Of a stretch of DNA of 64,000 nucleotides, positions 11,515 through 25,290 are shown in pieces. Under the pieces are notes generated by a model that saw only the letters and a list, made by a program, of their open reading frames with translations, made no database searches and was not told where the DNA came from. The DNA is from Spirodela intermedia (Eukaryota; Streptophyta; Magnoliopsida; Alismatales; Araceae). Numbering within the stretch: the first letter of the stretch is position 1; each line of letters begins with the position of its first letter. The stretch lies in assembly GCA_902729315.2 (NCBI GenBank), contig LR746276.1:6199169-6263168 (forward strand), written 5' to 3'. The position numbers and the translations under genes are program-made.

Positions 11515-11560
11515 GCACGCACACACACATGCACACACCACAACGCACACAATCAGTAAG
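11408..11560 (+). repeat. (CT)n followed by (CA)n compound microsatellite
   Basis: CT-rich repeats pass directly into CA repeats with occasional G and T, just upstream of the RRM-like gene. The same compound structure, longer, is at 47,818-48,015 in unit B. Confidence 0.95.
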
Positions 11561-14280
11561 TCACCTTCTCTCCCCGTTGTTGAATCCAAGTGGCTTGTGG
11601 GAATAATATCTTACTATGTATTAGAGTTTGCATGGAATATCTTACTATGTTCGGACGGTCTATCATTTTTACCGACGCCCGCACTGTTTCAAAGGTATCC
11701 TTCGATATTGGTAACCCGACACGGTTGAAAAAGTCAGGAATGAATCAAGGGGCAAAGATTTTGTGCGGGATCGTTTGGTTCTTGAAAAAAGCGACTGTTG
11801 AATGTTAGCCTGGTTTACGCCGACACTGAGAAGACAAGGCCCCGCCTCTTGGAGACGTTTGAACAAAAAGTAGAAATGCTGAAACTACGGTTCAGAGACC
11901 GACTCAACTGTTGATGATTTTTAATCGCCGTGTTGGTTCTGCAGAGAATTTGGGATGAAGAGCATCACAGAAGCAATGAATGTTGCTCGGTCAAAGGTTA
12001 TCAGGTTCTCGTTTTGGATTCGCTCTTAGTCCTGAAATACTTAACCACTGAAATTCACGTAGCTTGAAATTTGAAAAATGGCTTTAGTTAACAACAGCCT
12101 TGTTCTTCATGTTTACATAGATCTAGACCGTATTATATAGAGTGCACGTTTTTCAATTATATTTCATTGAATGGTATATGTGACTTTCAGACGAATCACT
12201 GGATTCCCTTTTGTTTTCCACAAAGGATGGTTAGGTAACTTCATGACTGTTGTATTTACGAAAGGAGCCAACCATTGGATTCACATGACTCCATGGTGAT
12301 ACCCTCATGTTTAGTTCAATATAGAGTCTAAGGGATTACCTTGTACCCAGGATATGAGCCATAAAACCTCTAAAGGTGCATCTAATTTCTATGAGGATGC
12401 TACTACTAGATCTTTGTAATGAAATCGTTGGAAGAAGTAAGCCCTATGTTAGTAATGATAAAGGCACTATATATTTTTTACCTACATTATAAAGGCACTA
12501 GATAACTTTTCATTGAGGTCTGCATGGCAAACAGTGGCCAAAGTTATCTTTCCTTTCTATGGCAATGTAAAACCATGCATAGGCTAAGTGTCTAACAGAT
12601 TTATCTACTCTTAAAGCTTTTTCTAAGTTTCGACATATCTCACATGAAGCTCTTAAAATAACATTGAGCTACAGATTAGTAAGATATATAAGATTACATA
12701 TTTCTATATTTTAGTAAATGAGTTTTAAATTTCTTTATTTTCCTCTAAATTGATAATTTTATTAAACAATTTTATCAAAGAAAATTATTAGAATATTTTT
12801 TCATATCTTTTTATATTTTGTGGTTATAATTTGAATTTATGTTTAAAACCTACCTAAGGCTAGTTCCCTTGCCTTGTTACACTGATGCAAAGCAATGTCT
12901 TATTTCTCCCTCATTTGCTTTTTGTGTCATTAAAACCCTGATCATAACTGGGAGGAGAGTTAAGCGTGTTATTTCATCTAGAAAATATTCATGATAATGG
13001 CAAAAGGAAGAGACTTATCAACATTAAGAAGCAACCTCATCTCCAAAAGTAACATGTGTCTTCATGATCCTTACCTCCATGAATTGTAAAAACAAGTAAT
13101 AAATAATAACTGAATTATAAATCAAAAGCCTTAAATCATGAAGTGAAAAATCATTATTTTCTTCACATTTGAGATTCCATATGTTAAACCAAGCTATGGA
13201 ATACACAATATGCTGTCCCAGCATTGTTCAAAGGGTGTGTTATCCCTTCTAATATCTTGTATATCTAATAAGTCAACAGAAAACCAAATTCTTCAAAGTT
13301 GTAAAAAGCTGCCTTGTACATCCAGAAGTAAAATGCAAGGTGTTCTCAAGAGATAATGAGCGATTTATATATAGGTAAAAGTGGGAGCATGATAGCCTAC
13401 AAGAACCCTTGGTCTACTCAAGCACTTGTCAATTGAATAGTATACAAGATTTAAAAGTAAACATTTTATCTTCTACCTCATGACACCAAAATTATTGATT
13501 ATTTTTTTTTCTAGAGTCATCCTTTAACTTATGTTGTCAATTTAGTATTTTGGGTTTCAATTCCTAGTCCCACTGTGTCAATGTAGTATTTTCTAGAGTC
13601 ATTCTTGTTGAAGTCTTTCTAGAATTAAAAATGTTTAAAAGCTTTCTAATAAGGTGGCAACACAACTGATGTATAACATCCACTTGTCTCAATCCCCATG
13701 TAAATTCGATCCTTATTTGTATTTGTTTCAATGATTATCTTTTAGTATTTATTCTAATCTTTACTTCCATCCAAGGTGTCAACACATGGAATTTCATTAG
13801 TACTTAACTATTCACAAATTAACCCCCTTTCCAATAACCTTGAAATTTCATCAATTCAAACAAGAAATACATTGGTTTAATTAATGAATGATTAATTCTA
13901 TTTTTTCATTAGTTTAATTTTTTATGTTATTATAAAAAAATATTAAACATTCTCACCTCTTCTTTAGATGAGAAAAATGGTGGAAACATTAAAATTGACA
14001 TGTAATTTTATCATCAATTAAACCAACTGACACTAACTAAATATTTCTTTGTCAAAACAATCTTGAAGTTGCTTTAGTGTGAACCAACTAGGTGTCGAAA
14101 CCATTGTTTAAACTTCACGTTTCTTATCTTCAATGTAACCTCATGTGTTACAACTAGATTTTTGTGTTTTAATAGTTATATTATTTTATTTTATTTTTTT
14201 AACTATCAAAATAAATATAGAAATATATTGTTAATTTTAGATGTCTAAAGTTAAAATACTTAGCATAATTTTAATTATTT
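11560..14280. other. AT-rich non-coding tract, copy A
   Basis: Up to about 12,890 it is clearly homologous to 48,030-49,650. Beyond that only short islands match, such as 14,060-14,120 with 49,708-49,775. No gene or RNA was recognised. Confidence 0.5.
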
Positions 14281-17200
14281 AGAAAAATAAAAGAATAATA
14301 TCACCTCTTACTAGCAAATCGGCACTTAGTAGCTAACCTAGAGGGGCATTGCGGTTGAGTGGGTAAACGCAAACTAGGGTAGACCTAGACTAACACTGTG
14401 ATCAAGTGGTGAAGGGCTCGCTTTGTGCACATGTGCATCACTCCGTTGTCACATCTTAGTGGCCAATTGGTCATGGAGCAAGGAGCATCATACACACATA
14501 TGTGTGCGAGGGTAGACCACTTTTTTACCTTCTCCCAAGATGGTCCTAAGCATTGTCTTATTCTAGGAGAAAGGATCTCTATTGTGAGATTGCAACTTTA
14601 ACTTATACTCAGCTCATTCGCTGAATTATTTCTAATGTGGGACTAAAGTTTCTCATGTGTTTCAACACAACCGTCAAGAGTGTGGTGTCATCTAATGGTT
14701 CTAGCGAGTCACATCATTAGATAAGTTAGATCCTACAGTAGGCAAACCACCATGATACTAGATGTGTAAAGTAATCTATCAATGGTTCACAAATCTAACA
14801 TTGCTCAACATGCACATGGTCATAAATGATGATCTAACGACTAAGGAGGGGCCACGATACTAGGGACTTAAGTTCTTGATTGTTAGCAATTCATGGTGGG
14901 TTAATCCTACATTACTTAATGCATCACATGACCAAGCACATCTGATCTAATAGCTCACAAAGTGCCACAGTACCAGAAACTATATTATTTATTAATTATT
15001 AACTCATAATTATGAAGACTTATCACTTATTCCCTCAGCCAACGCAATTGGGCCTTGGGTTGCAGCTGAACTCCTTGTAGTTGGGCTTTGGGCTGCATGT
15101 TTGGGCCTTGGTTTCAATTGGACCCCAATTGTCTTCTTGAGCCTTGACTCTAGATGAACTTCATTTAGACTTCATGAAAATATGCATCCACAACCTTGGC
15201 ACCAGCTAGACCTTGGCTGGGCTCACAGAGACCCCATTGAGCTCTAAGCTTCAGCTGGCACTCCATTGGTCTGGCCCTTGTAGGTTCATTGACTTATGGG
15301 CATGCCTCCAAGTCCTTGGGTTTGTCTTGGGCCCAATTCTTCTTCGCTTAGACTTTGGGATTTTGTCTCTTTTCTTTTCAGTAGAGGCCTAATACTCTGC
15401 ACATGCAAGCTTAGAGAATAATCAATAGATTGAGTTGTTGAACTTCACAAAGTCCAACAACATTAATCCATAGATGTGCTAAAAAATGTGTAAACTTGTG
15501 ACTTAAGTAGTTATGTATAGATTACACAAAATGAATGATTTAAGTGATCAGATGTATGATTTCTATCAAGTATATGTGTGAAATTCTATAATTTAGGTAC
15601 ATCAAAGCATGAATGTATGCATGTTATCAGATCCAACGGTGGTTATCCTCACATCCGACACACACGATCCTGAAAAAGCACATGCAAAAAGAGCAAGACC
15701 CAATAGAGATCTAACAACAATTATTGGGCCACATCATCCCTCTTCAAAGCAAAATGACAATGTGAGAATCCAATGGTCTTCATGGAACCACATGTTAGAG
15801 GATATATTTACAAATATAAATTATCATCTAGTAAAATAGATGATATCAATTATTCTCTCACATATGTGGAAGGGTATATGTTCAAATATTGATTGTCATC
15901 TGGTAAAATAGATAATATGATTATTGCCCTGTGAGAAAAGGAGAAAATGCCAAAAAAATAGAGAAAAATCAGTAAAATATGGCAGAAAATAGGAAATCAA
16001 AATAGAAAACATGATTTGTAGATTTGGGTACAAAAAGGAGGAAGAGGGGAGAGAAAGGTAGCATTTTCGGAGTTGTTCTTGAGTTGTTTTTGAGAAAAAA
16101 TATTGTTCTTCTTTCGCATGTGAAAATAGGAATCTGAAGAGTGCATTGTTGATTTTGATTGTTCTCCTCTACCTTTTCACCATAAATCTATTCTATTGAA
16201 CTAAGTGCAAGACTAAGGTTGACATCAAGTCATACATTCTAAGGATTGTAAGTTTGATTTTTAATAGAGTTTTCTTTATTTTCTTGTTTGCTCTATGATA
16301 ACATGTTGATTATGACATGAAAGGCATAAATCCTATAATATAGCATGTTATCATATTAAAAATGAACATTTATTATTTATTTGAGTATTTCATGAAGTTT
16401 AATATTTTAGAGAATTTTTTGAATTTTTCTCTAAGTTTTATAATAATAATTGATTTTTTATTAATATGAAAGAATTTTAGGAATTTTTGATATCTTTTTA
16501 TGATTTTTAGGAAGCCGATATATGCTTTGATAGACGAGATCAAAGGCTGAGGCATTGACACGATATATGCTTCAACAGACGAGATTTGATATGTGGAGAT
16601 GAGGTGACGAAATCAAAGGCTGAGGCGTTGACACATGACATCATCAAATGAAAAGATTGGGAGCCATTGAGAACATCCACAGAATCAATAGTAGATGGAG
16701 CATACTTATCGAGGGTGCAATGGATTGCAACATTTAGAAAGATCCAATGGTTACGACAAGACTTCCAAATCCAATGCTTGAAATCAACTTGAGAAGAAAC
16801 TATCTCTCACCTGATTTTATCGCGGCCAAAAAGATAGAAATGCCCTCAGCCCTACATATGTATTCCCACCCTCTCATGTAAACCCTTACACATTTGATCC
16901 CCTGTTTAGGGGTGAAAGAACTTAACTTTGAATGCCCCAACATTTCATCAGATTGCATGAAACATCGCATCAGATTTTGATGCATTTTGATTGATTTAAG
17001 TGTTGATTCAAAGCTTAGATCCCTGGAGAAGCTACTTGAAGAAGAAACCACCTGGCCTTGGCAACATATAGAGGCCCAAGGTAAGTTCATCTAGGTTCAA
17101 GATGTTCCACATGTAATCAATTTGTTAGGTATTCATAGGTTTGAGGTAGGTTGGTTTGTAGCTTCAATTATGCTTTGCGAGTCTTTTATGCGTATATTCA

Positions 17201-17820
17201 CCTCTCAAGCATCATCCACATCATTGATTTTCTGTTTTCCCTCTTTTTCAACAGAAAAAATTCTTTTTATTCACCATTGCCCCTCTTTTGAGCTCATTTG
17301 ATTAAAATAGTCAATACGCAATGCCTAATTCTCATTCCTTGTGGATCGACCTCAAGCTTACCATATTACTTACCTATTTTAGTATTTTTATTTGGTAAAT
17401 TCGTGATTACCAATATTATTTTGATCAACTAATTTTGGGGCTTTCGACAACCCTCAATTTTGTTTTATCAATCTGCAAAATAATTTTATTTTCTTAGGTT
17501 TAATCATTTCTTTACTTGTTTCTCTTCTATGTTTACCATTCCAAAGCATATTTAGTTTACTGATTTTAATTCATTTAATTTTAAAATTTATATTTACATT
17601 TTTGCCATTTTATTTCTTTTATTTCTTTAAATATCATTTTAAATCTTTTAATCAATTTCATAATTCTTTAAATTAGAGTATAAAAGGATTTTAAAATCCT
17701 TCCCTGAGGAGATGACCTAGCTCACCACTATATCCATTTAAAATTATTATTATTATTTTTGGTGAATCTAGTTATATAAATTATTAAAATTGGTTGATAA
17801 TTCTAGTAACAACTTAAAAC
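14280..17820. mobile_element. Degraded retroelement-like tract, probably LTR-derived
   Basis: This stretch is absent from the matching place in unit B. At 14,340-14,520 it contains sequence distantly like the mid-part of the LTR at 19,049-27,026 (the GTGCACCACT / GGCCAA / GGGGCAAGGAG-type block). At 15,630-15,790 it has an AGATCCAACGGTGG block, and at 17,330-17,460 a GGATCGACCTCAAGCTTACC block, of the kind common in plant Ty3/gypsy LTRs. No coding domain survives and I could not define its ends. It probably contains one or more old solo LTRs. Confidence 0.45.
16500..16640 (+). repeat. Imperfect direct repeat, period about 75 bp
   Basis: A GACGAGATCAAAGGCTGAGG-like block occurs at about 16,530-16,561 and again at 16,604-16,633. 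A shorter CGATATATGCTT block is also repeated nearby (16,517 and 16,561). Confidence 0.6.
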
Positions 17821-19048
17821 CACATCAGTCTTTCCTAGGCGTAGGTTCACTTTCTCAAGATTCTTACCCATAATTTTCATTTCTTTATATTTTATAAATA
17901 CAACTTAATTTTAGGGGATTAAAAACTCAATTATGCAGTATATTTCATGGATCTATCTCTCAGTGCCAACACTAAGTCACTTGTTTACCTTGTTATTCAT
18001 TGGTGAGATAGAAATTACAGCAAGACAATGAATGAATTAATTTCTTATCATCGTTTATAATTCTTGAGTGATGTCATATAATTTATGCAATTTCAGCTTC
18101 AGTGAATCAAAATCTACTTTAGAAGGTTGACATAAACATCTTGTGGTCAACATAGTGAGCCAAGACATTAATAGTTTGATATGTTGACACATTCTTTTGT
18201 TTGTTTGAGGAGCCTTGATTACCCTAAAACAGTTTGATGATGGCTAATAAACATATATAATCATATAATAAAAAAATACATTTGATGAAAAATAACATGT
18301 ACCACATGGATACTCATATGAAGAGTAACGATCCTAATATTTTATAAAATGTGCATTTAAAATGTTCAGAAGTCAATAAGAATTTAATGATCATGATATA
18401 ATATTGGACAAAAGACTTGGAAATCCACTCAAAATCATTATCTCGTTTAGTGCATATATCTCCAATTAAATTACAATTCTTGAACAGATTAGCAATAATG
18501 ATTGGAGTGTTAGAAATGCTTAGATATGTAGATAAAGTGATGGCATAAACATGGACATGACATCACATGTTGAATACTTGAAAGAAAATATATACAATAC
18601 AGTAAAAAGAAAATCATTCTTCTCTTTTGGAACATCATTATTAATATATAATTTTTCACTAATGATTTTAATCATACGAGATAAAGGGGTATGTCTCAAA
18701 GACCTAGAAGATATGTCATATTGGATATTTCTATCATCTCTTCTAACAATATTTGGAATAAAATATTGAGATAATGGAAAATAGAGAAAAACCAATTCAA
18801 CATGGCTATGAATGGGTGTCTTTCTCACCCATTGGAGTGACCCTTTGAGAAAGAATTTGAATGGAAGTTCAAATTTTTAATTCATCATTGTGAAGACATG
18901 ATGTTAGAATCAAGAATATGTGTAAGAAAGGATCATGTCTTAAGGAGAAATAAAACTCTTCAATAGTACTAGAGCTTTGATATAAGAGAAGGATCAAGAT
19001 TCAAAGAAGATTCATTCAAACTTAATCAACTTCTACCAAAAACATCAC
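17820..19048. other. AT-rich non-coding tract paired with unit B
   Basis: Homologous to about 51,150-52,350. Open frames on both strands here are short and share no recognisable domain. Confidence 0.5.
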
Positions 19049-19982
19049 TAATAAGTCTTCATTATCATGAGTTAATAATTAATAAATAATATAGTTTTAG
19101 CCTTAACCTATGATAAATAGACTTATATTTATGTTAAATTATGAAAAGTAATTTTCAATTGATTAGTGTGATTTTATAGCTAATTATGTGATTTTATGTG
19201 AATTTATATGATTTTTATAATCCTATTTTTGAAATAAATAAAGAAAAAGAAAATAAAATAAAAACATAAAAAAGGGAGGGACCTGCTGGCCAGCCAAGCC
19301 TATAAGCGAGTTGGAAGCACAGTCGGGGTAGAGCCATGAGCAAGGGCTCGAGCGACTATGGAGCAATGGGGGCACGTGTGCACCACTCTCCTTCCACGTC
19401 ACTAGTGGCCAGCCAACTATGGGGCAAGGAGAAATCGTACATACGAGAAAGGGACTCATTTCTTCTAAATCTAATAATACTACATGTTCGTCTAAAATTT
19501 CCGCATACAACTGATGTGAAACTAAACTCACGTCACACCTTCTTGAAAGTGATTTTATTTATTTTAATATCTAAAATGTCCCAAAGTTATAATAGAGATA
19601 TATCATGATGATGTCACTTTATAAAGATATTAGAGTACTTATTTCAATCTTTCTCATATAGGTAGGCGATTGACGTGGGTTTGAGTCCTATTAAAGAAAA
19701 AACTCATATTTTATTTGATTAAATCGTGATTTTCTTGTAAATCGCCGATGAAGGATTAGGCCCATCAGAATTGCTCGATTATCAGTGAAAATCTCATCAA
19801 CATAATTTGTAGAGTATTATCACTGAAATTGTTAAACGATTCATGATAAAAGGATTGCAAATCTATCAAGTAAAATCATCTCCGATTGATTGACCAATAA
19901 GCCGTCATCAAGAAGAAGAGGATCTATTGAGAGACAAGTCACCACCTCTTGAGAGCATACCAGATACAATGAAGAGCTTCCT
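19049..19982 (+). repeat. 5' LTR, first part
   Basis: Starts TAATAAGTCTTCATTATC where the 3' LTR starts TGATAAGTCTTC, so the terminal TG has one change. It is interrupted after a TTCCT at 19,978-19,982, which is the target duplication of the nested LTR. Confidence 0.8.
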
Positions 19983-21730
19983 TAATAAGTTTTCATTATC
20001 ATGAGTTAATAATTAGTAAATAATATAGTTTTAACCTTAACTCATGATAAATAGACTTATATTTGTGTTAAAGTGTGAAAAATGATTTTCAATTAATTAA
20101 CATGAATTTTTAGGTAATTATGTAATTTTATAAAAATTTATATGATTTTTAGAATCTTACTTTTGAGATAAATAAAGAAAAAGAAATAAAAATAAAAATA
20201 TAGCGAAATGGGGGGGACTCGCTGGTCAGCTAGGCTTGCAAGCAGGTCGGAAGCGCAATTAGGGAGGAGCCACGAGTAAGGGCTCGAGCAGCTAGGACTG
20301 AAAGGGACACATGTGCACCACTCCCATTCTATGTCACTGGTGACAAGCTAGTTGTGGGGCAAAGAGTGGTCATACACGCAGGTGAAAGGGACTTGATTGA
20401 AAATATAATATTACTATATATTCGCTCGAAATTTCGACACACAAGTGATGTGGGACTAAACCTGCATCACACCTTCCTTAGAAATGGTTCGATGACTTTA
20501 ATACTTAAAATATCCCTTATTTATAGTAGAGATATACCATGATAACGTCATTTTATAAGGCATTAGAGTACTTATGTCAATCTTTCTCATGCAAGTGGGC
20601 AACTGACGTGGGTTTGAATCCTCTTAGAGTCAAAACTCATATTTTTTTATCTAATTATCATGACTTTTTTGTAGATCGCCAGTGAAGGATTAAGCCACTA
20701 GAATCATTGGATCATCAGTGAAAATCTCGTCAACGTGATTTGTAGAGCATTGTTACTAAAATTATTGAATGATTCGCAATAAAAAGATCGCAAATCCATC
20801 GAGTAAAGCATCTCCGATTGATCAATGAACAAGTTGTCATCGAGAAGAGGATGATCTGCCGAGAGACGAGTCGCCACCTCCTAAGAGCATACCAGATGCA
20901 ATAAAGAGCCTCCTCTTACTACATGGACCTGAGGATGAAACTCCTTGACACGTGCCCCACCTCCATCCAGCTCTTTTCCATCGGGTGACAGCTGGCGAAG
21001 AGCTGCAAAGTCACCATTTTTCCGTCTCACAAGATGACAGCCACCCGAGATGATTCGACGACCCATTTTATTAATCTCTCGACTTTGTAAGGAGATCTAG
21101 AGATTTCTCATATCGTCCTTATCCAAGGAAAGCCTTTGAGGCCGTGGACACTACATGACAATCCTCTTGATTGCTCAAGATTCTGGTGCATTGCTGACTC
21201 ATTGCCGCCACAATGCCAAAACTCTATTCTCCTACTTTCAACTTACTTTCTACTTCATTTAGAGATAATTTGTGTGATTCAAATTTACCAAGATATACTT
21301 CATTCAATTATAATTCTTCTGGTTTTTATAGATCTTAATTTGATGAACTACATCGTCTGTAATCACTTATGTAAGAATCATCGGGTGGAACTCTATTTCC
21401 ACTTGATTCACATTCACTAGGCACTGACATCATCTTGACGTCTGCACCTTTATTTTCCTTTTTCCTAAATTTTAAATATATTTAATTTTATTTTCTAGTA
21501 TAAAATTCATAAAAAATAGTATTCTTTGAAGAAAATTCTGAATAATTACCCTGATATTATATTACATTCCTGTAATCAACCTAAAAAATTATTGCTATTT
21601 TTGGAAGTTTTATTGAATTATAATTGATATATTTTTTCAAAAATACTTCTAAATATCTAAAAATTCGTATTTTTTAGTTTTATAAATTTTAAATTTGCGT
21701 GATTTACTATATAACGACTAAGTCACATGA
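19983..21730 (+). mobile_element. Solo LTR nested in the 5' LTR
   Basis: It begins like the 3' LTR (TAATAAGTTTTCATTATC) and ends GACTAAGTCACATGA, about 1,748 bp. It is flanked by TTCCT and CTCCT, a near-match 5-bp duplication. The host LTR resumes at 21,731 with the segment that follows the same GAGCxTCCT point in other copies. It must be younger than the element that hosts it. Confidence 0.8.
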
Positions 21731-22729
21731 CTCCTCTTGCTACATGAACCTGAAGATAAAGCTTCTTAGCATGCGCCGCACCTCCATCCAACTCCTCTTC
21801 GATAGGTGACAGTTATCAAAGAGTTGCAAAGTCGTCATTTTTCTACTCTACTAAGTGATAGCTGGCGAAGACGATTCGACAATCCATTTCAGTAATCTCT
21901 AGACTTCACAATAAGATCTAGAGATTGCCCATGTCATCCTTATCCAAGGAGACCCTTTGAGGCTGTGGACACTACACGACAATCTTCTTGAATGCTCAAG
22001 ATTTGGGTACATCATTGATGCATCACCGCCATGATGTTGAAACTCTATTTTACTATTTTTTAATTAGTTTAACTTTCACTATTATTTTTTAGACTTCGAA
22101 TGGAGATCTGATGAATGTCCAAGTCATCTATGTCCAAGGAGAGCCTTTAAGGCCATAGAAATCATTCGATGACTTTCCCAAACATAGAATTCTAGTGATT
22201 GTTGTCACGAGGCTGAAACTCTACCTTTCTTGCTTCAACTTAATTCTTGCTTCATTTAGTGATAATTTGTGCAATTTTCACTTTCTAAACTATTTTTCAT
22301 TTAATTAAAATTCTTTTAGATTTTACAGATCTTAATTTGACCAATTTAATTGTCTATAATCACTTACGTATGAATTGTTGGGTGGAACTCTATTTTTTCT
22401 CAATTTACGTTCATTGGGTGCTGACATCATTTTGACATTTGCATCCCTTATTTTCCTTTTTCATAAATTTTAAATATGTTTCATTGTTATGTCTTAGTCT
22501 AAAATTTATAACAAAATTATATTTTTTGAGAAAACTTCTGAAATATTACTTGATATTATATTATATTCTTGTGATCTACTTGGAAATTTTTTACTATTTT
22601 TGAAACTTTTATTGACCTATAACTGATATATTTGTTCAAAAATACTTTTAAATATTCAAAAATTAGTATTTTTATAGTTTTATAAATTTAAATTTACATG
22701 ATTTATTATACAACAACTAAGTCATGTCA
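21731..22729 (+). repeat. 5' LTR, second part
   Basis: Continues the interrupted LTR and ends AACTAAGTCATGTCA. It holds an internal partial duplication: a block reading roughly 'rest of the LTR middle: GAGATC, GTCCAAGGAGA, CCTTT-AGGC' occurs at about 21,900-21,970 and again at about 22,090-22,160. Confidence 0.75.
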
Positions 22730-22734
22730 AATTT

Positions 22735-22752
22735 TGGTGTAGTTGTCAGGGA
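22735..22752 (+). other. Candidate primer binding site
   Basis: TGGTGTAGTTGTCAGGGA lies 5 bases after the 5' LTR. It matches the TGGCGCCGTTGCCGGGGA form common in plant Ty3/gypsy elements, except for changes mostly of the C-to-T or G-to-A kind. Confidence 0.55.
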
Positions 22753-22912
22753 TGTATTACATAATATTTAGTACTATTTTTCTCTTAGAGTACACCAAAA
22801 AAATTAACTCTTTTTTTATTTTCTTCTTGTAGAAATTAAAAAAAAAAGGAGTATGAAGAGCAGCAAGGCAAGGACTAGGGGTAACAGTTATTAAACTCTT
22901 TCCTCAAATTTA

Positions 22913-23880
22913 TTGATTTTTATGCATGATAAAAGATCCTTACATCCAAGGTTAGAAAATCTTTTCACCATTTTGTCCAAAACAAAAAATTCAAAAGAAA
23001 AATTAATTTTGATGGATCTTGAAGGAAGTATAGGTCAAATTGAGAACAATCCTATGGCCATGAAAAATCATTATATCGCTGATTTATTTCATAGAGCATC
23101 CAATATTAGAGTCTCATTAGCACCCATTATTAAATTCGAAATAAATCTTGGAATTTTCTAAATGCTCCCTAATTTTGATAGATTACTTTTAGAAGAATCT
23201 CATCAACATTTTGAAAATTTTCATGTGATCTATGATTTAGTTAATCTCCCTCAAGTTACATCAAAAATTATTAAGATGAAATTATTCGCACATACACTTA
23301 AAGACAAAGCTAATTATTAGCTATCCATATTAGATAGAGAATTAGTTAACTAAAAAGACATAGACTAGGCCTTTCTGTGAAAATTTTATCCATTAAGAAA
23401 AACTTAAAATACAAGAAAACATATATAGAGTTTAGCTCAAAGGCCAAGAAAAACTTTGTATGAGACATGAAAAAAATTCAAAGATTTATTTAAAAAGTGT
23501 CTTCATCATGTTATACTTAAGTAGTCACTCAATAAAATATTTTATGATAGATTATTAGAACAACATAGAAATATGGTTGATTTTGTATGTGGAGTAGCTT
23601 TTATAGAGAAAATTTCTAATGAGATTTACAACCTTTATGAGAATTTAAGTAAAGATTTTAGAGATCATCTCTTTTGAGTTATATGACACAGATAAGAAGA
23701 GAGGAATTTATGAATTGTATCATCAAAATGATTCTAATTTAAGAAATAAGGTTAATTAGATTAATCAAATATTAGAAAAACTTGATTTACTTATTGGCAA
23801 TATTAAAAAGCCTCTTAACCATTAATTTAATTTAAATAGTACTTGTACTATGTATCGTGAAAATGATCATTCTAAATTTT
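22913..23880 (+). pseudogene. Decayed gag of the LTR element
   Basis: Broken open frames show a gag-like path. One segment ends ADLFHRASNIRVSLAPIIKF, then comes a region with LKDKAN, FYPLRKT, FKDLFKKCLHH and FYDRLLEQHRNMVDF, in the order expected for the capsid part of plant Athila/Tat-like gag. Many tryptophan or glutamine positions are stops, so it cannot be translated. Confidence 0.6.
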
Positions 23881-24559
23881 AATGTTATAATTTAGATTAA
23901 TCATTTCATCCTATGTAAGAACAAGTACAAGTAGCCCACGATTTTAATAGAAATAGAGAGCCTTTTTTTAATTTTTATAATCTTAATTAGAAGAATAATT
24001 TTTCATGAAAAAACCCAAATATTACTCAAAATAAAGTACTTAGACTCAATTCAAATTCTAAATTTCATCCAAAAGAGGAAAATAGATTTTAGAAAAATCA
24101 ACCCTCTCAAACCTAACTTGATGCTATGAAAATGATGCAGCAAATTATGAATCAAATGATGTTGCAGTAGAAATAAATTATAGAGACTCTTGGGAATAAG
24201 AGAGAAAAGGGACAACTACCTAGAGAGCCCATAGAAAATCTAAGGAACTGCCCACTAATAGGATTTCAACAAGGGGAGTCTAGTAGTATGAATCTAGGAA
24301 AAAATTAATGAAATAAAAATATTAGGATAATGATGCATTAAGGAGTGGGAAGATTTTACTTGATCTTTATCACCAAATATTACAAGAAAAGGAAAACATG
24401 GACAACCCAAAATAAAATCAAATAGAAGTAGAAGAGGATTTTATAGATTCTATCAAAAAAAATCGAAAAGAGAGAACAACAATTCTATTTCCTAAAACTC
24501 TAGAGCCTAGGCAAAGAAAGAAAAAGGAACACAATGAAAAAATAAAGAAAATTTTACTA

Positions 24560-25290
24560 GCCTTCCTTTAGTCAATGTCATTGAACATATTCTTGAATAT
24601 GTTAGACTTTTGAAATAAATGTGTACACAAAGAAAGACACCTAGAGTAGAAAAATAACCTATGCGTGCTAGTGCTTTATTATTAAATCAATCATCATAAA
24701 AATTGAGAGATATTGGTGCATCTTTAATTTCATGTGATATTAGTGGATTTATTTTTCAAAATGCATTACTTGACACCAATACAAGTATTAATTTATTACC
24801 TATAAGTATTTGTGATAAATTTAATATTTCTGATCTTAAACCTTCCACTGTTACCTTATAATTTGGCGATAGATCCATAAAACATCCTAAAGGTATTTTA
24901 GAAAATGTGATAGTGACAATTAAGAGGTGTAAATTTTTAACTAATTTTGTAGTGTTGGAAATAGATTTTAATTGATAATTTTATGATGCACCAATCATCA
25001 TAAGGAGACCATTTTTGCATACAGTAAAGATGAAAATTGATTTTCCCACAAGTATTGTGAAAATTTCATGTGGAGATCAATTAGTAGAAATTAAAATTTT
25101 TGAGGTATCAAATGATCTAAAGAAATCCCAAGTATATGAATGTCATACTATAGATTTTTTAGATGATTTTGATGATCGAGATGTTATTGATGACCATGTG
25201 CTGGAAGTTACAAGAAATGGAGAACATAAATTTGGGAGAAAAGAAAGAAGAAGATCTTTCAAATTTAGAGTCGAAACCTCTTCCCTCTAG
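24560..25290 (+). pseudogene. Decayed aspartic protease of the LTR element
   Basis: The readable pattern is LLDTNTSINLLP, then ISDLKPSTVTL, an RSIKHPKGILENV stretch and RRPFLHTVKMKIDF. This is the layout of plant retropepsins, but the active-site D-[ST]-G is not intact. Several in-frame stops occur. An open frame of 91 codons (25,015-25,290) covers the end. Confidence 0.65.
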
